Part shown: positions 16,390-26,246 of the stretch, piece after piece | Layout of the letters: every line of letters begins with the position of its first letter | Numbering within the stretch: position 1 is the stretch's first letter | NCBI RefSeq assembly: GCF_002483305.1 | Contig: NZ_DLHQ01000042.1 | Location: forward strand, 1-38,876 | Length of the DNA: 38,876 bases | Direction: 5' to 3' | DNA from: Brevundimonas sp. UBA7664 | Lineage (GTDB): Bacteria > Pseudomonadota > Alphaproteobacteria > Caulobacterales > Caulobacteraceae | The notes under the pieces: generated by a model | Database searches by the model: none | Seen by the model: only the letters and a program-made list of their open reading frames with translations | What the model was told of the DNA's origin: nothing | Translations under genes and position numbers: made by a program

Positions 16390-18458
16390 AGCGCGAACCT
16401 CAGGCCGACGAAGGCCGAGACGCCCTCGCCGGGCCAGAAGACCGCGGTCGAGGCGACGCGGGCGTCGGTGACCGCGCCGAAGTTCGACACGTACCGCTCG
16501 TCGGTCAGGTTGCGGGCGTCGATGAACAGGCTGGCGCGCGGGGTGATGTTCCAGCCGGCGCCGAGATTCAGGATCGTATAGCCGGGCGCCTTCAGGGTGT
16601 TGGCGTAGTCGACCCAGGTGTCGGACGGCGTCGTCTCGACCGACGGCGCGATGAACCAGCCTGACGGGTGGTCGTAGCGAAGCTCGGCCCGGTACAGATG
16701 CGGCGGGACCAACGGCAGGTCGTGGTCGCCATAGGCCGGGTCGTTCTCGAAGAAAAAGTCCGACAGCGTATAGGTCTGGCGCAAACGCCATCCGGGTGCG
16801 AACCGCCAGTCGAGGCCGGCCTCGATCCCCTGGTGAACCGTCGGGCCGGCGTTGAAGGTGGCCGCCGGGATGCCCAGCGCCGGGTTGACGATGAAGTTCA
16901 GCAGCTCCTGGTCCAGGTCGGCGCGATAGACCGCGACGTCCCAGGAAAGCCGGTCGGTCCGGCCGCGCACGCCCGCCTCCCAGGTCCAGGCCTCCTGCGC
17001 CTCGATGGGCGCGAAGCCGCCGGCGGTGGGCGACAGGGATCCGAAGTTCGGCGGCTCGATCGAACGGGTCACATTGGCATAGGCCTGGGCCCCCGAGGCG
17101 CCTTCCCACAGCACGCCGAGGCGCGGCGCGAACCACTCATAGTCCTTGCCCAGGGTCTGGTCGAAGGTTCCGGCCACGCCCGGCAGGGCGAACCGCTGGA
17201 AGTCGCGCTCGGCCCGGCCCCAGGCCCCGCCGACGACCAGGGCGACCTGGTCGGTGACGAACAGCCGACCCTCGGCGAACACGTCCAGGGCCGCCGCGTT
17301 CTGGCGCGCCCTGGCGGTGCGGGCGCCCGAGGAGCCCCCGACGTTGACGAACTGTTGGGCGTCCAGGTCGCCGACCCGATACCAGGCTCCGCCGAAGGCG
17401 TCGGCGCGCATCCCGAACAGTTGTCCTTCCCAGTCGAAGCGCCCGAAGGCGCCGTAGTTGCGGCTCTGCTGGTCGATGACCTGGAAGATCGGGTGATGCA
17501 GGTCCTTCCAGGTGCCGTAGATCGCGCCTTCGAACAGAAGGCTGGACGAGAGCCGCCAGCGGGTCGACAGGGTGGTGCGCACCGAGGCGTAGTCCCGCTG
17601 GTAGTCGTTGGCGACATTGGCGGCGGCGGCCATTTCCGGCGTGTCCAGCGCCTGGGCCAGGGTCAGGGATCCCGGGATCTGCTGGTGGATATAGGCCCCC
17701 TGGACGATGAGCCGGGCTTCGCGATCCTCGCCGAACGATCGGCCGATGTTGGCCGTGATATACTGCTGCTGGCCGTCGGACTGATCACGCCAGCCCTCGG
17801 CGGTGGCGCCGGTGACGCCGATGAAACCGTCCCAGTCGCCACGGACTCCGCCGACCTCGGCGTGCAGCCGGCCGGTGCGCCACGATCCGAAATCGGCGCG
17901 CAGGGTGGCCGTGTCCTCGACCGTGCCGCCGTTTGGCGTGGCCAGATTGACCGCGCCGCCCAGCAGGGCCCCGCCAAAACGCAGCGCGTTGCCGCCCTTG
18001 TAGACCTCGGTGAAGCGCGCCAGCAGGGGATCGACCATCTGCACGTCGCCGAAGCCGTCGGCCTCGTTGAACGGGATGCCGTCCTGCGACACGAACAGGC
18101 CGCGCAGGTGGACGGATTGTCCGATGCCCGAGCCCCGGATCGAGATGCGGACATCGCCGCCCCATTTCTTCTGGGCATAGACGCCGGGGACGTCCCGCAG
18201 CACGTCGGCGATGTTGGGGGCGTAGCGGGTCTCGAGGCTCTCGGCCGAAACGACGGCGACGGCGCCCGGCGTGCGCGACAGGCGGCGACGCGCCTCAGCG
18301 ACGATGGGCGGGTCTTCGGGATTGCGGGCGCCGGTGACGATGACCTCGCCCAGATCGACGGCGGGGGCGTCCTGCGGCGCGGTCTGGGCGAGCGCGGGCG
18401 AGACCGACAAGGCGGCAAGCAACAGCGCGCAGGGCGCCGCATAGGTATTGGGAGACAT
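16386..18458 (-). CDS. TonB-dependent outer-membrane receptor, probably copper-linked
   Basis: This 690-residue receptor has a signal peptide ending SVSPALAQ, a short TonB-box-like stretch (LGEVIVTGAR at about 37-46), a plug domain (about 60-170: PNIADVLRDVPGVYAQKKWG, SIRGSGIGQSVHLRG, RFGGALLGGAVNLAT) and a 22-strand barrel ending VSAFVGLRFAL, with the usual C-terminal hydrophobic residue. Such receptors import metal chelates or other ligands using TonB energy. The flanking DUF2946 and PCu(A)C genes suggest copper as the cargo; this is inference, and an iron-chelate role is possible. An AGGACC sequence lies before the ATG. No N-terminal signalling extension is present. Confidence 0.92.
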   Translation of the reverse strand: MSPNTYAAPCALLLAALSVSPALAQTAPQDAPAVDLGEVIVTGARNPEDPPIVAEARRRLSRTPGAVAVVSAESLETRYAPNIADVLRDVPGVYAQKKWGGDVRISIRGSGIGQSVHLRGLFVSQDGIPFNEADGFGDVQMVDPLLARFTEVYKGGNALRFGGALLGGAVNLATPNGGTVEDTATLRADFGSWRTGRLHAEVGGVRGDWDGFIGVTGATAEGWRDQSDGQQQYITANIGRSFGEDREARLIVQGAYIHQQIPGSLTLAQALDTPEMAAAANVANDYQRDYASVRTTLSTRWRLSSSLLFEGAIYGTWKDLHHPIFQVIDQQSRNYGAFGRFDWEGQLFGMRADAFGGAWYRVGDLDAQQFVNVGGSSGARTARARQNAAALDVFAEGRLFVTDQVALVVGGAWGRAERDFQRFALPGVAGTFDQTLGKDYEWFAPRLGVLWEGASGAQAYANVTRSIEPPNFGSLSPTAGGFAPIEAQEAWTWEAGVRGRTDRLSWDVAVYRADLDQELLNFIVNPALGIPAATFNAGPTVHQGIEAGLDWRFAPGWRLRQTYTLSDFFFENDPAYGDHDLPLVPPHLYRAELRYDHPSGWFIAPSVETTPSDTWVDYANTLKAPGYTILNLGAGWNITPRASLFIDARNLTDERYVSNFGAVTDARVASTAVFWPGEGVSAFVGLRFAL

Positions 18459-18518
18459 TGGAGGTCCTGAAAACAGAGGGGCTTGCGGACGCCGGTCAGG
18501 CGTCGCGGGAGATCTGTT

Positions 18519-18896
18519 TCAGGCGTGGGGCGGGGCGGTGGACGGCGGTCGGGGCGGAGCCCGGGCGGGCGGGGGCGGACTGGCCGCCCCGATGGTCCAG
18601 AGCGCGGCCGGAACCGCGACGGGCAGGGGCGCGGCTTCGGGCGCGGGCGGGGTCGGCAGGGCCGCCAGCAGCGGTATGATGCAGGCCGGGCAGTGGTCCG
18701 GCGCGCTCCGGTCCCCGCGACCCGGCTGACCGTCGCCCATGTCCATCAGCCCGTCTTGCGAGCAGAAGGCCTGACCCGGACCCGGGCCGGCCATGGCGGC
18801 GGACGGCAGCAGGGAGCCGAGCACGATGGCGAACGTCGCCGCCAGGAAGGCGAGCGAGCGGGTGATCGACCATGAATCGGACGGCGAGCGGGTCAC
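18519..18896 (-). CDS. DUF2946 family small exported protein
   Basis: This 125-residue protein has an N-terminal hydrophobic signal/anchor (SLAFLAATFAIVLGSLLPSA, about 13-32) and the DUF2946-type Cys-His core DHCPACIIPLL (about 67-77). The C-terminal part contains a second weakly hydrophobic stretch and a Pro-rich tail. DUF2946 proteins are commonly encoded beside copper-related TonB receptors and PCu(A)C chaperones, exactly the order found here, and the CPAC plus His could bind Cu. The start is GTG with no strong ribosome-binding site, so the exact N terminus is uncertain. It begins 41 bases after pth on the same strand. Confidence 0.75.
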   Translation of the reverse strand: MTRSPSDSWSITRSLAFLAATFAIVLGSLLPSAAMAGPGPGQAFCSQDGLMDMGDGQPGRGDRSAPDHCPACIIPLLAALPTPPAPEAAPLPVAVPAALWTIGAASPPPPARAPPRPPSTAPPHA

Positions 18897-18937
18897 GCTA
18901 CCGCTCTAGCCGGGACGTCGGGCGGGAGAAAGCGTGA

Positions 18938-19564
18938 CTATTCGTCCCGCGCTTTTTGCGCCGCCTGGCGGGGGCTGAATTTCGGCGCGGGGGCCAGGCG
19001 CATGACCTCGGCCTGGTAGCGGTCGTCGTCGCCGGCGAGGGCGAAGGGCAGGGCGTCGGCGACGGCGTGCAGCATCGGTTCCAGCCAGGTCTGGTCGGCC
19101 TTGTGGAAATCGCTCAGCACATGGCCGTGCACCAGCTCCGGCGCGCCGGGGTGACCGACGCCCATGCGGCCGCGGCGGAAGTCTGCGCCCAGTTGGCTGA
19201 TCAGGCTGCGCACCCCGTTCTGGCCCGCCGCCCCGCCGCCGGTCTTCATGCGGAAGCGTCCGGGGGCCAGGTCGATCTCGTCATGGAAGACGATGACCTC
19301 CGACGGCTGGACCTTGTAGAAGCGCGCCGCCTCGGCCACGGCCCGACCGCTCTCGTTCATGAAGGTCTGGGGCTTCATCAGCAGGATGCGGATCGCGCCG
19401 CCGGTCGCTGCGACCTCGCCCTCGCGGATGACCGACTGGAATTTGGCCCGCTCGGGGCCGAACGACCACCGCCGCGCGATCTCGTCGGCGGCCATGAAGC
19501 CGATGTTGTGGCGGTTGCCCTGGTATCTGGGGCCCGGATTGCCCAGGCCGGCGATGATGATCAT
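18938..19564 (-). CDS. pth: Peptidyl-tRNA hydrolase
   Basis: This 208-residue enzyme cleaves peptidyl-tRNA released from stalled ribosomes. It has GLGNPGPRYQGNRHNIGFM with the catalytic His in NRHN, the KPQTFMNESG motif with its Asn, and FHDEIDLAPG with the catalytic-site Asp. The GGGAAGQNGVRSL loop keeps the Asn, but Gln stands where E. coli has His113 (GGHNG). The C-terminal 20 residues are a basic tail. It lies downstream of rplY on the same strand, separated by a hairpin. The canonical neighbour ychF is about 3 kb further on, beyond the copper operon. Confidence 0.95.
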   Translation of the reverse strand: MIIIAGLGNPGPRYQGNRHNIGFMAADEIARRWSFGPERAKFQSVIREGEVAATGGAIRILLMKPQTFMNESGRAVAEAARFYKVQPSEVIVFHDEIDLAPGRFRMKTGGGAAGQNGVRSLISQLGADFRRGRMGVGHPGAPELVHGHVLSDFHKADQTWLEPMLHAVADALPFALAGDDDRYQAEVMRLAPAPKFSPRQAAQKARDE

Positions 19565-19585
19565 GGCGCGAGGTCCGGATAAGGA

Positions 19586-19617
19586 AACGGCCCCGTCCGT
19601 TTCCGGAAGGGGCCGTT
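19586..19617 (-). terminator. Hairpin between rplY and pth
   Basis: AACGGCCCC and GGGGCCGTT pair perfectly, and adjacent bases allow a slightly longer stem. On the minus strand the stem is followed by TTTCCTT. It lies 26 bases beyond the rplY stop and 22 before the pth ATG, so it may attenuate read-through into pth rather than stop it. Confidence 0.65.
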
Positions 19618-19642
19618 CCAGTAGCAGTTTGTCGAAAGGCGA

Positions 19643-20329
19643 TCAGCCCTCGGCGGTGTCTTCCGCGGCGGCTTCGCCGGCTTCTTCGGCGGCGGCCTGT
19701 TCGGTCGCTTCGACTTCGGCGGCCACTTCAGCGTCGTGGGCGTCGTCGGCGGCGGCCGAGATGGCGGCCGAAGACGTCTTGATCGAGGCGATCACGAAGT
19801 CACGGTCGGTGATGGTCGGCTCGACGTCCTTGGTGCCCTTCAGGTCGGACCAGCGGATGGTGTCGCCCATCTTGTGGCCGGCCAGGTCGACGATCAGGTC
19901 TTCCGGGATGTGATCCGCGCGGACCTTCACCTCGACCGAGTGACGGACGACTTCCAGCGAACCGCCCTGACGGAAGGCTTCGCACTGGTCCTGGTTGATG
20001 AAGTGGACCGCGATCTCGATCTTGATGGTCTGCTTTTCGTCGACCCGCATGAGGTCGAAGTGCAGCGGACGGTCGGTGACCGGGTCGAACTGGACATCGC
20101 GCGCGATGACCGGCTGCGATTCCGTGCCGTACTTCAGCGTCACCAGGTGACCCAGCAGCTTGCCGGTGTAGAGCGACTTGCGGAAGTCGCGCTCGTTCAC
20201 CGAGATGGCCACGGGGGCCTTGTCGCCGCCGTACAGCACGCCCGGGACCATGCCCGCGCGGCGCGCGGCGCGAGCGCCGCCGGTGCCGACGCCATCACGG
20301 ACGTCCACGTTCAGAATGATCTCGGCCAT
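19643..20329 (-). CDS. rplY: 50S ribosomal protein L25 / Ctc family
   Basis: This 228-residue long-form L25 (Ctc type) binds 5S rRNA. The N-terminal L25 domain (about 1-95) shows RAARRAGMVPGVLYGG and PLHFDLMRVD. The C-terminal Ctc/TL5 domain (about 96-185) includes VHFINQDQCEAFRQGGSLEVVRH and IPEDLIVDLAG. The last 40 residues are an Ala/Glu-rich acidic tail, common in alphaproteobacterial versions. GAGGCGAGGCG precedes the ATG. It is expected to be transcribed toward pth. Confidence 0.96.
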   Translation of the reverse strand: MAEIILNVDVRDGVGTGGARAARRAGMVPGVLYGGDKAPVAISVNERDFRKSLYTGKLLGHLVTLKYGTESQPVIARDVQFDPVTDRPLHFDLMRVDEKQTIKIEIAVHFINQDQCEAFRQGGSLEVVRHSVEVKVRADHIPEDLIVDLAGHKMGDTIRWSDLKGTKDVEPTITDRDFVIASIKTSSAAISAAADDAHDAEVAAEVEATEQAAAEEAGEAAAEDTAEG

Positions 20330-20482
20330 CGCCTCGCCTCAACAACACAAACGCCGCGCTGACCAGTCAGCCCTCGCGGCGGGGTCTAGGGACCCTGAAT
20401 TCAAGAGCGCGGGTCATTACACGCCAACCGGCGTTGACGCAACCGCTCCAGGCGTCATTGCGTCGCCTGAATGAAAACCGGC

Positions 20483-21604
20483 CTAGCGCCCGCTGTTCAG
20501 GGCGGAGGTCGCGGAGACCGACGCCGCCGCCGCGGCCTCGGCCACAGGCGTCTGCGCCGGCGCGACATCGGCCGCGCCGGCGGCCACGGCCGTGGCCGGA
20601 AGTTCGACCGGCGTCGGGATGATGTTCTGGGCCGTGCAGGTGGCCAGATCGCGGGCCACGTGGCGGCCGACGCAGAACATGTCCTCATAGCTGGGACGCG
20701 AGGCGGCGAGGCACTGGAACAGCATCAGCTTGGACAGGGTGAGGCATTGCTGGCCGACGGGCTCGTCCTGAAGCGCGTCGGTGTTGGCCCGCGCGTCGTC
20801 TCCGGCTGCGCCGAGGGCCGCCAGCGCCGCGAGGGCGAGGGCGCGTTCGACCGCCGGGGGAAAGGCCGGCTCCCGCGCCTCGCCGGAGACCGGCAATCCC
20901 GCCCCGCTGTGGGCGGCGGCGAGCAGGTCGGCGGCGTCTTCGGCCGAGGGCAGCATGGCCTCGACCGAGCGGAGCTTGGCGGCCTCGAGCCGGCCCTCCC
21001 GGTCGGCCACATGCGCCACGCCCCAGGCCCGACGCGGATCGTGGCGGGCCTGGACGGCATAGGCGTCGTTCTCGACCCCGTCCGCCGCCCGGCCCAAGGC
21101 GGCGATGTCCTGGCGCAAGGCGCCGATGATCAGTCCCGCCGCCGCATTGGCCCCGGGCAGGTAGGAGGCATGGCGGGGATCGGCGATGATGTCGGCGACC
21201 AGTGTCTCACGCGTCGCGGTATGTCCGGCGTACTGCCGGACCCCGGCGACGAACTCCGGCGACTGCAGGGCGAGGATCGAGGCGTAGGCGATCAGGCCGC
21301 GCGAGACCTGTTCCGGATTGTAGGTCGAGCCCCGGGCCAGCGCCGCCTGGACGGCCTCGGGACTCTCGAACCCGCCCTCGATCGTGGCCATGTCGCGGGC
21401 GAAGGCGACATAGATGGAGGCGGACTGGGCCACGCTTTCGTTCAGCGCGAGGGGCGGCGGCATGCGGGCGGCGGCCTCGGCCGCGGCGGCGAGGCGGGCG
21501 GCCTCGGCTTCAGCCTCGGCGTTGTTGGAGGCGCAGCCCGCCAGAAGGGCGGCCGCGGCGAGCGCGGCCAGCGGAAGACCGCGGCGCAGAAAAGCCGGAT
21601 GCAT
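20483..21604 (-). CDS. Lipoprotein, unknown function
   Basis: This 373-residue protein has a lipoprotein signal ending LLAGC (Cys24), then an Ala/Glu-rich helical stretch and a mostly alpha-helical body. Visible conserved-looking patches are YNPEQVSRGLIAYASILALQ, GVRQYAGH, and a C-terminal Cys-containing section (CLTLSKLMLFQCLAA, MFCVGRHVARDLATC). Four cysteines there could make disulfides in the periplasm. It ends in a low-complexity Ala/Thr tail. I do not recognise a named family; the style matches conserved Caulobacterales lipoproteins. It sits between prs and rplY on the same strand. Confidence 0.75.
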   Translation of the reverse strand: MHPAFLRRGLPLAALAAAALLAGCASNNAEAEAEAARLAAAAEAAARMPPPLALNESVAQSASIYVAFARDMATIEGGFESPEAVQAALARGSTYNPEQVSRGLIAYASILALQSPEFVAGVRQYAGHTATRETLVADIIADPRHASYLPGANAAAGLIIGALRQDIAALGRAADGVENDAYAVQARHDPRRAWGVAHVADREGRLEAAKLRSVEAMLPSAEDAADLLAAAHSGAGLPVSGEAREPAFPPAVERALALAALAALGAAGDDARANTDALQDEPVGQQCLTLSKLMLFQCLAASRPSYEDMFCVGRHVARDLATCTAQNIIPTPVELPATAVAAGAADVAPAQTPVAEAAAAASVSATSALNSGR

Positions 21605-21657
21605 CAGGACTCCTTGGAATGCCTGAGAGCATCAACCCCGAACTGTGGGCGCCAATA

Positions 21658-21681
21658 CGGCGGCGGAATGTCGCGCCGCCG
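21658..21681 (-). terminator. GC-rich hairpin just after prs
   Basis: CGGCGGCG and CGCCGCCG form a perfect 8-bp stem with an eight-base loop. The 3' arm on the minus strand starts a few bases after the prs stop. There is no T-run, so termination is uncertain. Confidence 0.45.
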
Positions 21682-21683
21682 GT

Positions 21684-22619
<936 letters not shown>

Positions 22620-22840
22620 GTCCGGTCATCCTTTCGCCGTCATCGCCCGGCTGAGAATGCGTCCGCGGCGTTGGCGCGCTTCATACCAGCGGACGGCCCG
22701 GCCACAAGGCGCGGCGCGCCAATTAGGCGCTCTTCTTCGCGCATTGGCGTGGGCAGGTTCGGTGGTGTAGAGATCGCGTCTCGTTTTTCGGGGGCGCCGA
22801 CGGGGTCCGCGCCCGCCGGCATTTCAAGTTGAGGTCGTCC

Positions 22841-23686
22841 TTGCCTGCTTCCAAATTCCGCGCCGGCCTGATCCTGGCCACCGTGGCTGTTTCGGCCCTG
22901 ACGATCTCGGCCTGTGCGGGACGGGGCGACCGTCCGCGTCTCGCCTATGAGGAGCGCCCGGTCGAGGCGCTCTACAACACCGGCTACCAGCGCATGCAGC
23001 GCGGACGCTGGGCCGATGCGATCGACTATTTCCAGGAGGTCGAGCGCCAGCATCCCTATTCGGAGTGGTCGCGTCGTTCGATCCTGATGCAGATCTACGC
23101 CCACTATCAGAACAGCAACTACATCGAGGCCATCGCCGCCTCGGACCGCTTCATCCAGCTGTTCCCCGGCAATCCCAGCGCGCCCTACGCCTACTACATG
23201 AAGGCGCTGTGCAATTTCGAACAGATCACCGACGTGGGCCGCGACCAGGGCTATGCGCTGCAGGCGCTGGGCGGGCTGCGGGACGTGCAGCGCCGCTACC
23301 CCGGAACGCCCTACGCCATCGACGCCACGGTCAAGATCGACATGGTCAATGACCAGCTGGCCGGCAAGGAAATGGAAATCGGCCGCTACTACCAGCGCGC
23401 CGGCCAGCCGCTGGCGGCGATGAACCGCTACAAGGCGGTCATCGACAACGAAGCCTACCAGCGCACCTCGCACACGCCCGAGGCCCTGTACCGGCTGGTC
23501 GAGATCAACCTGACCCTGGGCCTGAAGGAAGAGGCGATGCGCAACGGCGCCGTGCTGGGCTTCAACTATCCGGGCAACCCCTGGTACGCCGAAGCCTATG
23601 CCCTGCTGACCGAGGAAGGCGCCCAGCCGGACGTCGCTCCGACGGGCGAGCGCGAAAGCTGGCTGCGCCGGATCATTCCGGGCTGA
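22841..23686 (+). CDS. bamD: Outer-membrane assembly lipoprotein BamD
   Basis: This 281-residue lipoprotein is a component of the BAM complex that inserts outer-membrane barrels. The signal peptide ends in ISAC with the lipid-bearing Cys. TPR repeats follow: VEALYNTGYQRMQRGRWADA, IDYFQEVERQHPYSEWSRRS, YIEAIAASDRFIQLFPGNP and later IGRYYQRAGQPLAAMNRYK. I use the TTG that follows GAGG by six bases; a TTG four codons upstream is also in frame. bamD followed by recN is the conserved alphaproteobacterial order. Two small barrel genes elsewhere in the window are presumable clients. Confidence 0.93.
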   Translation: MPASKFRAGLILATVAVSALTISACAGRGDRPRLAYEERPVEALYNTGYQRMQRGRWADAIDYFQEVERQHPYSEWSRRSILMQIYAHYQNSNYIEAIAASDRFIQLFPGNPSAPYAYYMKALCNFEQITDVGRDQGYALQALGGLRDVQRRYPGTPYAIDATVKIDMVNDQLAGKEMEIGRYYQRAGQPLAAMNRYKAVIDNEAYQRTSHTPEALYRLVEINLTLGLKEEAMRNGAVLGFNYPGNPWYAEAYALLTEEGAQPDVAPTGERESWLRRIIPG

Positions 23687-23845
23687 CGTTTCCGATATGT
23701 TCCGCTAGGCTCGGGCTTTACCCGGGGCGCGAATGGCCAGCATTCTCCGGCGTCGCCCGAGAGATCGATTCGCTTTGCCTCATTCTGATCCCCGCGCCCC
23801 CCGTCCCCGCGCTTTTGCTCCCGTGAACGCCATCGGAGCGGGCCC

Positions 23846-25546
23846 GTGCTGACCGCCCTGTCCATCCGCGACATCGTGCTGGTCGACGTCCTCGACCTCG
23901 AGGTCCACGGCGGCCTGACCGTGCTGACCGGCGAGACCGGGGCCGGCAAGTCGATCATCCTCGACGCTCTCGGCCTGGCCCTCGGCGCCCGGGCCGACGC
24001 CGGCCTGGTGCGGGCGGGGGCCAAACAGGCCTCGGCCACCGCCGTCTTCACCGCCCCCGACGATCCCGCCCTGATCGCCCTGATCAGCGAGCGCGGCTTT
24101 GACGTCGCCCCGGGCGAGGAGCTGATCCTGCGCCGCACCCTGGCCGCCGACGGCCGCAGCCGCGCCTTCGTCAACGACCAGCCCGCCGGCGTCACCGCCC
24201 TGCGCGAGATCGGCCAGGCCCTCGTCGAGGTGCACGGCCAGCACGAGACCGTCGGCCTGCTCGACTGGAAGACCCACCGCGCCCTGCTCGACAACTACGG
24301 CGGGCTGCAGCCGCAGCTGGACGGCGTGGCCGGCGCCGCCGAGCGGCTCAAGGCCGCCGAACGCACCGTCGCCGACCTCAAGGCCGCCGCCGCCGACGCC
24401 GCGTCACGGGCCGAGGAACTGACCCGGAACCTCGCCGACCTCGATGACCTGGACCCCCGCGCCGACGAGGAGACCGAACTGGCCGGCGAACGCGCCATCC
24501 TCGGCGCCGCCGAGAAGGCCGTCGCCGACCTCGCCGACGCCCGCGCCTCGCTGGGCGGGGACAAGCTGTCCCAGAAGCTGTCGGCCGCCCTGCGCGCCGT
24601 CGAACACGCCCGCACGCGGGCCGGGCAGGCGGGCACCGACCCCGAACACCCCCTGCTGCAGAAACTCGCCGCCGCCGCCGAGGCCATCGACCGCACCATG
24701 GTCGAGGCCGAAGAGGCCATCGCCTGCGTCGACGCCGCCGCCAACGCCTTCGACTTCGAGCCCGGCCGCCTCGACAAGGCCGAGGAGCGGCTGTTCGCCC
24801 TGCGCGCCGCCGCCCGCAAGCTGAATGCGTCGGTCGACAGCCTGCCGACCTTACGCCTCCGCTTCCGCGAGCAACTGCGCCTGATCGAGGACGGGGCCGA
24901 GGCCATCAGCGCCGCCGACCGCGCCGCCTCCGCCGCGCGCGAGGCCTATGACGTCGCCGCCATCCTCCTGACCTCCGCCCGCGAGGCCGCCGCCGACCGG
25001 CTGACCGCCGCCGTCATGGAGGAACTGGCCCCGCTGAAACTGGAGCGCGCCCGCTTCCGCGTCGCCTTCGAGCCGGTGGCCGAGGGCCGTCGCGGCCCGC
25101 TGGGCGTCGAGACCGTCCGCTTCGAGATCGCCACCAACGCCGGAACCGCCTTCGGCCCGCTGGACGCCATCGCCTCGGGCGGCGAACTGGCCCGCTTCGC
25201 CCTCGCCATGAAGGCGGCCCTGGCCGGGCGCGAGGACCAGCGCCAGCCGGTGATGATCTTCGACGAGGTCGACCAGGGCGTCGGCGGCGCCGTGGCCTCG
25301 GCCGTCGGCGCGCGGCTGGAACGGCTCTCGCGCGGCGCCCAGGTCTTGGTCGTCACCCACAGCCCCCAGGTCGCGGCCCGCGGCCACGCCCACTGGAAGG
25401 TGCGCAAGGCCGACGCCGGCGGGATGACCACGACGACGGTGGATGCGCTGGACGATCAGGCGCGGCGCGAGGAGATCGCGCGGATGCTGTCGGGGGCGGT
25501 GGTTACGGATGAGGCGCGGGCGGCGGCGCGGTCGCTGATCGGGTGA
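23846..25546 (+). CDS. recN: DNA repair protein RecN
   Basis: This 566-residue SMC-like ATPase acts early in double-strand-break repair. It has Walker A TGETGAGKS at residues 28-36, ALGLALGARADAGLVR after it, a long Ala/Glu/Asp coiled coil (about 150-360), signature IASGGELARFALAMKAAL, Walker B VMIFDEVDQGVGGAVA and LVVTHSPQVAARGHAH. The start is GTG with GGAG seven bases upstream. It follows bamD as usual, but the accustomed downstream gene ligA is absent and replaced by small unfamiliar genes. I found no good GTTC-N7-GTTC LexA box upstream, though a GATTC (GANTC) site lies about 75 bases before the start. Confidence 0.96.
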   Translation: MLTALSIRDIVLVDVLDLEVHGGLTVLTGETGAGKSIILDALGLALGARADAGLVRAGAKQASATAVFTAPDDPALIALISERGFDVAPGEELILRRTLAADGRSRAFVNDQPAGVTALREIGQALVEVHGQHETVGLLDWKTHRALLDNYGGLQPQLDGVAGAAERLKAAERTVADLKAAAADAASRAEELTRNLADLDDLDPRADEETELAGERAILGAAEKAVADLADARASLGGDKLSQKLSAALRAVEHARTRAGQAGTDPEHPLLQKLAAAAEAIDRTMVEAEEAIACVDAAANAFDFEPGRLDKAEERLFALRAAARKLNASVDSLPTLRLRFREQLRLIEDGAEAISAADRAASAAREAYDVAAILLTSAREAAADRLTAAVMEELAPLKLERARFRVAFEPVAEGRRGPLGVETVRFEIATNAGTAFGPLDAIASGGELARFALAMKAALAGREDQRQPVMIFDEVDQGVGGAVASAVGARLERLSRGAQVLVVTHSPQVAARGHAHWKVRKADAGGMTTTTVDALDDQARREEIARMLSGAVVTDEARAAARSLIG

Positions 25547-25566
25547 CGGGAACTTGGGGGGCGCTG

Positions 25567-25620
25567 AAAGCGGACGGTCCGAAGGTCCGCAAAGGGGGGA
25601 AAGCGGACGTTAGACTCAGG
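25567..25620 (+). repeat. Dispersed repeat copy a (GTCCGC/GCGGAC arms)
   Basis: A GTCCGC arm and a GCGGAC arm are spaced to make a 24-base hairpin-capable core, followed by GTTAGAC. An additional AAAGCGGACGGTCC precedes it. It lies between recN and the 3' end of the next gene. Confidence 0.7.
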
Positions 25621-25623
25621 CCT

Positions 25624-26223
25624 TCAAGCGCGGTCGTCCTCGACCTTCGCCATGCCGATTATGATGCATTCTGGCAGATCCGCTGGGGCTTCGACCGAAT
25701 GCTCGTTTTCTCGCAGGGCAACCTGCTCGCCGTCCCAAGTCCCACAACTACCGATGAATTTCAGCGAGTAGGTGCCGTAAGGCAGGCGCTCCAATCGATA
25801 ACTTCCGTCAGCACGAACCCGGGTCCGGCGCTCACGCCCATCATCGGAAACGGCCCTGACGGACGTCACCATGCTATAACGACCCACTGTTCCAACAATG
25901 GCGCCCGTCGGCGCCGTGGCGGAAGGCACGGTTTCACAGGCCGAAGCGAACAGACCGACCGACGCGCTCACCGCCACCAACATCCTCCGCGAACGCCCCG
26001 ATGGGCCGAGTTGCAAGCTCACGGCGCCGTCGGGCCCGACCAGCGCCCGCACGCAGTGCTTTCCCGGCTCTCGCAAAAGAGCTTCAGCCTCCTGCACCGT
26101 GAGTTGGGCGAGGTCGTGCACGGTCTCGGAACAGGTGGCGCAAATGCGGTCACAGCCCGACGGCTGCATCGCGTCCCAGCTCTCACCGCAGGGTTCAGGG
26201 AAGGAAATGCGGAGCTCGCTCAT
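25624..26223 (-). CDS. Cys-rich N-terminal, carboxypeptidase-regulatory-like C-terminal membrane protein
   Basis: This 199-residue protein starts MSELRISFPEPCGESWDAM. The first 70 residues hold a Cys-pair pattern (CGESW, CDRICATC) with TVHDLAQLTVQEAEALL, which resembles a zinc-ribbon-like head known from alphaproteobacterial proteins. A membrane segment follows (MLVAVSASVGLFASAC), then a beta-rich C-terminal domain, GAIVGTVGRYSMVTSVRAVS ... VRADGSYRLERLPYGTYSL, typical of carboxypeptidase regulatory-like (beta-sandwich) domains. The role is unknown. I use the inner ATG because longer readings enter the next gene's frame. It has repeat copies on both sides. Confidence 0.72.
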   Translation of the reverse strand: MSELRISFPEPCGESWDAMQPSGCDRICATCSETVHDLAQLTVQEAEALLREPGKHCVRALVGPDGAVSLQLGPSGRSRRMLVAVSASVGLFASACETVPSATAPTGAIVGTVGRYSMVTSVRAVSDDGRERRTRVRADGSYRLERLPYGTYSLKFIGSCGTWDGEQVALRENEHSVEAPADLPECIIIGMAKVEDDRA

Positions 26224-26246
26224 GGGATGATTGTATTCCCACCCCC

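Noticed and set aside
16668..18470. 600-codon open frame antisense to the TonB receptor
   Set aside because: Same shadow pattern; the receptor on the other strand is complete.
20435..20464. Terminator after the 373-aa lipoprotein gene
   Set aside because: GACGCAA/TTGCGTC and TGACGC/GCGTCA arms compete and no T-run follows; structure ambiguous, so not listed as a terminator.
23690..23845. LexA (SOS) box upstream of recN
   Set aside because: GTTCCGCTAGGCTCG only partly fits GTTC-N7-GTTC, with two mismatches in the second half-site; not enough to call.
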